Shown piece after piece: positions 31,327 to 33,418 of a stretch of DNA of 33,418 bases. Origin of the DNA: Eubacterium ramulus ATCC 29099 (lineage in GTDB: Bacteria; Bacillota; Clostridia; Lachnospirales; Lachnospiraceae); contig NZ_KI271131.1 in assembly GCF_000469345.1 (NCBI RefSeq), forward strand, positions 809-34,226. The letters are read 5' to 3'. Position 1 is the stretch's first letter. The number at the start of each line of letters is the position of its first letter. Made by a program: the position numbers and the translations under genes. The notes beneath the pieces were generated by a model. It was not told the origin of the DNA and ran no database searches. It saw only the letters and a list, made by a program, of their open reading frames with translations.

Positions 31327-32156
31327 AAAAGTTTACAGAAGAACTGACCAATAAGGAACCAAACAGAGAATTGCAGTCGGATGAATATTTTCATGACTCC
31401 GACCACCTGATTTACTGCGCCAAATGCCATACACCCCGGCAGGGCAGGTACACCTTGCAGGGCAGGGTATTCATGCCGCCCATCCGGTGCAAATGCCAGC
31501 AGGAACTCTATGAACAGGAAGAAACCAAACGGAAACTGCTGGAGAAACAGGCAGAAATCGAACGGATGAAAGCCAGCGGGTTACAGGATAAGGCACTTTA
31601 TGATTATACATTTGACAAAGATAACGGCATCAACCCGGAGATGGCATACGCCCACAAATATGTGGAGAACTGGGAAGATATGAAAGCCAATTCCTCCGGT
31701 CTTCTCCTCTGGGGAAATGTCGGTACTGGGAAATCCTTCTTTGCAGGCTGCATTGCCAATTCCCTTCTGGAAAAAGGTGTTCCGGTGCTGATGACAAATT
31801 TTTCCCGGATCCTGAATACCCTGAGCGGAATGCATTTTGAAGACAGGAACCAGTTTATCGACAGTCTGAACCGATATAGCCTGCTGATCATTGATGACCT
31901 TGGGATTGAACGGAATTCTGAATTTGCCCTTGAACAGGTATTCAATGTGATCGACAGCCGTTACCGCAGCAAAAAGCCACTGATCGTAACGACCAACCTC
32001 ACCTTGGAAGAATTGAACAAGCCAACTGACATGGCGCACAGCCGAATCTATGACAGGATTTTGGAACGCTGTGCTCCCATCCGAATCAACAACCGCAATA
32101 TCCGAAAGGACAATGCCTCTGCAAATCTACATGAAGCGAAAAAAATATTGTTGTAA
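31323..32156 (+). CDS. DnaC-like ATPase (helicase loader)
   Basis: A 277-residue AAA+ protein. An N-terminal zinc-binding segment C-A-K-C...C-K-C (about 35-62) is followed by a helix rich in E and K. The ATPase core then has Walker A G-N-V-G-T-G-K-S-F near 135 and Walker B L-L-I-I-D-D-L-G near 190. The arginine-containing R-I-Y-D-R-I-L-E-R is near 240. It would load the replicative helicase at the origin recognised by the RepA_N protein. The two genes overlap as ATGA, implying coupled translation. Confidence 0.9.
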   Translation: MKKFTEELTNKEPNRELQSDEYFHDSDHLIYCAKCHTPRQGRYTLQGRVFMPPIRCKCQQELYEQEETKRKLLEKQAEIERMKASGLQDKALYDYTFDKDNGINPEMAYAHKYVENWEDMKANSSGLLLWGNVGTGKSFFAGCIANSLLEKGVPVLMTNFSRILNTLSGMHFEDRNQFIDSLNRYSLLIIDDLGIERNSEFALEQVFNVIDSRYRSKKPLIVTTNLTLEELNKPTDMAHSRIYDRILERCAPIRINNRNIRKDNASANLHEAKKILL

Positions 32157-32212
32157 TGACATTCTGTATCAAAAATAACAGAAATTGGTGCCATATGATA
32201 CCCATAATCACT

Positions 32213-32267
32213 TAGCGGCGATACTGCTCTCTCCATTGATGCACATTGATTGAATGTATCGCTGCTA
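32213..32267. repeat. 12-bp inverted repeat with one wobble
   Basis: TAGCGGCGATAC (32213-32224) faces GTATCGCTGCTA (32256-32267) with a single G-T mismatch and a 31-base loop. It lies in the 192-base gap after the DnaC-like gene, which holds no clear gene. It may be a terminator-like structure, since CTATTTCC follows, or a remnant replication element. Confidence 0.45.
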
Positions 32268-32313
32268 TTTCCAGAAAAATCAGTACCAGTTATGAAAAAT
32301 CAAAACCAAAAAA

Positions 32314-32327
32314 GCCCGGAAACGGGC
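32314..32327 (+). promoter_or_regulatory. GAAA-tetraloop hairpin before the DUF3847 ribosome site
   Basis: GCCCG-GAAA-CGGGC is a compact hairpin 8 bases before AAAGGAGGTGCCAGAC. It may act as a leaky terminator or tune translation of the mobilization genes. Confidence 0.5.
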
Positions 32328-32348
32328 ATAAAAAAGGAGGTGCCAGAC

Positions 32349-32570
32349 ATGGCAGATAAAAAGACTATGATACCGGAAGAAAAAGCACTTTTACAGGCAA
32401 AGCACCGGCAGGAGGAAGCCGAAGCAAGAAACCGAAAAAAAGAACGGAATGCCAGAACACACAGATTGATCCAGGAAGGGGCTATTCTTGAAAGCGTTGC
32501 TCCGCATGTCCGGGAGATGGATTTAGATCTCTTGAAACGGGAACTTCTGATCCGGTTACGAGGGCTGTAG
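32349..32570 (+). CDS. DUF3847-type small mobilization-associated protein
   Basis: A 73-residue, highly charged helical protein rich in K, E and R (K-H-R-Q-E-E-A-E-A-R-N-R-K-K-E-R), with H-R-L-I-Q-E-G-A-I-L-E-S in the second half. It matches the DUF3847 family that commonly sits just before MobA/MobL relaxases. A role as an accessory relaxosome DNA-binding protein is inferred from position. AAAGGAGGTGCCAGAC precedes the ATG, and almost the same ribosome site recurs before the relaxase. Confidence 0.8.
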   Translation: MADKKTMIPEEKALLQAKHRQEEAEARNRKKERNARTHRLIQEGAILESVAPHVREMDLDLLKRELLIRLRGL

Positions 32571-32587
32571 ATACCGAAATTCTACTC

Positions 32588-32660
32588 CCGAAGGGCGCAC
32601 TTACTCACCACCTGATAAATCAGGCAGTGGTATCCCCTTCGGGGCTCGTGCGCTCTGCCG
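32588..32660. other. Probable origin of transfer (oriT)
   Basis: GAAGGGCGCACTTAC at 32590-32604 is the complement of the GTAAGTGCGCCCTT core typical of MOBQ (RSF1010-like) nick sites. It is followed by the hairpin CCTGAT-aa-ATCAGG (32611-32624), the stem CCCC-TTC-GGGG (32634-32644) and GTGCGC, which is the inverse of the first GCGCAC. The region is non-coding and lies 50 bases before the relaxase gene, the usual place for its own oriT. Confidence 0.75.
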
Positions 32661-32708
32661 AGGGCTTTATCCGCTGTTGCAGGCAACATCGAAAGGAGGT
32701 GCCAGATA

Positions 32709-33418
32709 TGGCAATTTATCATATGCAAGCTAAAGTCGTCAGCCGTGGTTCCGGTCGATCTGCTGTTGCTGCTTCTGCTTATATGAGCTGTAGCCGCATG
32801 TACAATGATTATGATGGCATTCAGCATGACTATACCAGAAAGCAGGGTCTGATCTATCAGGAAGTGATGCTTCCTCCAATGGCTCCATTGGAATGGAATG
32901 ACCGAGAACAACTCTGGAATGCTGTGGAAGAAACCGAAAAGACCAAAGACAGCCGACTGGCAAGAGAATTTGTTGTCGCACTCCCTGTTGAGTTGGATAA
33001 AGACAGCAATATTTCTCTTCTTCAGGATTTTATTAAAAAGAATTTTGTAGATATGGGGATGTGTGCTGATTTTGCCATTCACGATACAGATGGTCACAAT
33101 CCCCATGCACACATTCTTCTTACTGTCCGACCACTAAATGAAAATGGAACATGGCAGTATAAAACCGAAAAAGAATATCTCTGTATCAAAGATGGAGAAG
33201 AAAAAGGATTTACTGCTTCTGAATTTAAAACTGCTCAGAAACAGGGATGGGAAAAGCAATATCGCTATAAAGTTGGGAAAAAGAAAGAATATCTGACTTC
33301 CTCTGTTGCACAGGAAAAAGGATATGAACGGATTGATAAACATCCCAAGAGTAGCCGATATGGCAGACAGAATCCTATTTCCGAACAATGGAACAGTGAT
33401 GAACAACTTTGCATCTGG
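32709..33418 (+). CDS. MobA/MobL (MOBQ) relaxase, 3' end outside the window
   Basis: At least 236 residues of a relaxase that nicks oriT and pilots the strand in transfer. The N-terminus A-I-Y-H-M-Q-A-K-V-V-S-R-G-S-G-R-S-A-V and Y25 (candidate nicking tyrosine, in A-A-S-A-Y-M) match the family. The metal-binding histidines are in H130-N-P-H133-A-H135-I-L-L-T. The ribosome site AAAGGAGGTGCCAGAT precedes the ATG. The gene remains open to the last base; a helicase or primase-like C-terminal part may follow beyond the edge. No transfer ATPase or secretion genes are visible here, so mobilization would need a helper or genes outside the window. Confidence 0.9.

Overview
The window looks like accessory DNA from a low-to-mid GC gut Firmicute, most likely Lachnospiraceae (Blautia / Ruminococcus-like). 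Gene families, strong AGGAGG ribosome sites and stacked mobile modules point there; the genus is inference. No rRNA, tRNA or CRISPR array was seen.

Left edge (1-3705): decayed chromosome-like DNA. It holds the 3' end of an AraC regulator, a MATE efflux pump reduced to three fragments, an intact membrane protein, an intact aldo/keto reductase, a C-terminal scrap and a gene truncated at about 3705. Block 2 (about 3706-10321): a sigma-factor-like gene and a complete BceAB-RS type module (ABC ATPase, FtsX-like permease, response regulator, sensor kinase) on the plus strand. A DUF6061-type gene and the C-terminal tail of an RlmD-type rRNA methyltransferase face it.

Block 3 (about 10286-15960, minus strand): a large serine recombinase whose C-terminal domain resembles that RlmD tail. 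It is followed by a GHKL-ATPase/PD-(D/E)xK fusion and a DUF1016 nuclease-like gene. Two similar 25-bp sequences encode V-E-T-V-V-L-L and bracket the nuclease genes, suggesting a recombinase attachment core and a nested defence-like cassette. Block 4 (15650-19906, plus): tandem promoters, a 46-bp tandem repeat, a small-protein/GNAT toxin-antitoxin-like pair, an NB-ARC/TPR protein and two tiny ORFs. It stops abruptly inside a GntR remnant.

Block 5 (20048-28936, all minus): a coherent envelope-stress cargo. It encodes a histidine kinase, OmpR-type regulator and EamA transporter, then a DUF368 (PopT-type) transporter, PAP2 phosphatase, DPM1-like glycosyltransferase with a GtrA-like tail, NAGPA-type glycosidase and a small membrane protein. 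Upstream lie a zinc-ribbon membrane protein, a zinc-dependent phospholipase C-like protein and a small alarmone synthetase. Three promoters in this block share the direct repeat GTTTA-N6-GTTTA at an 11-bp period, next to possible -10 boxes. They look like one regulon of the local two-component system.

Block 6 (29197-33418, plus): a plasmid-like maintenance and mobilization module. It has a nested inverted repeat, ParM-like actin, ParR-like protein, RepA_N-type initiator, DnaC-like ATPase, DUF3847 protein, a probable oriT and a MobA/MobL (MOBQ) relaxase that runs off the window. Overall the DNA reads as a composite mobilizable element that accreted resistance, defence and envelope-stress cargo.
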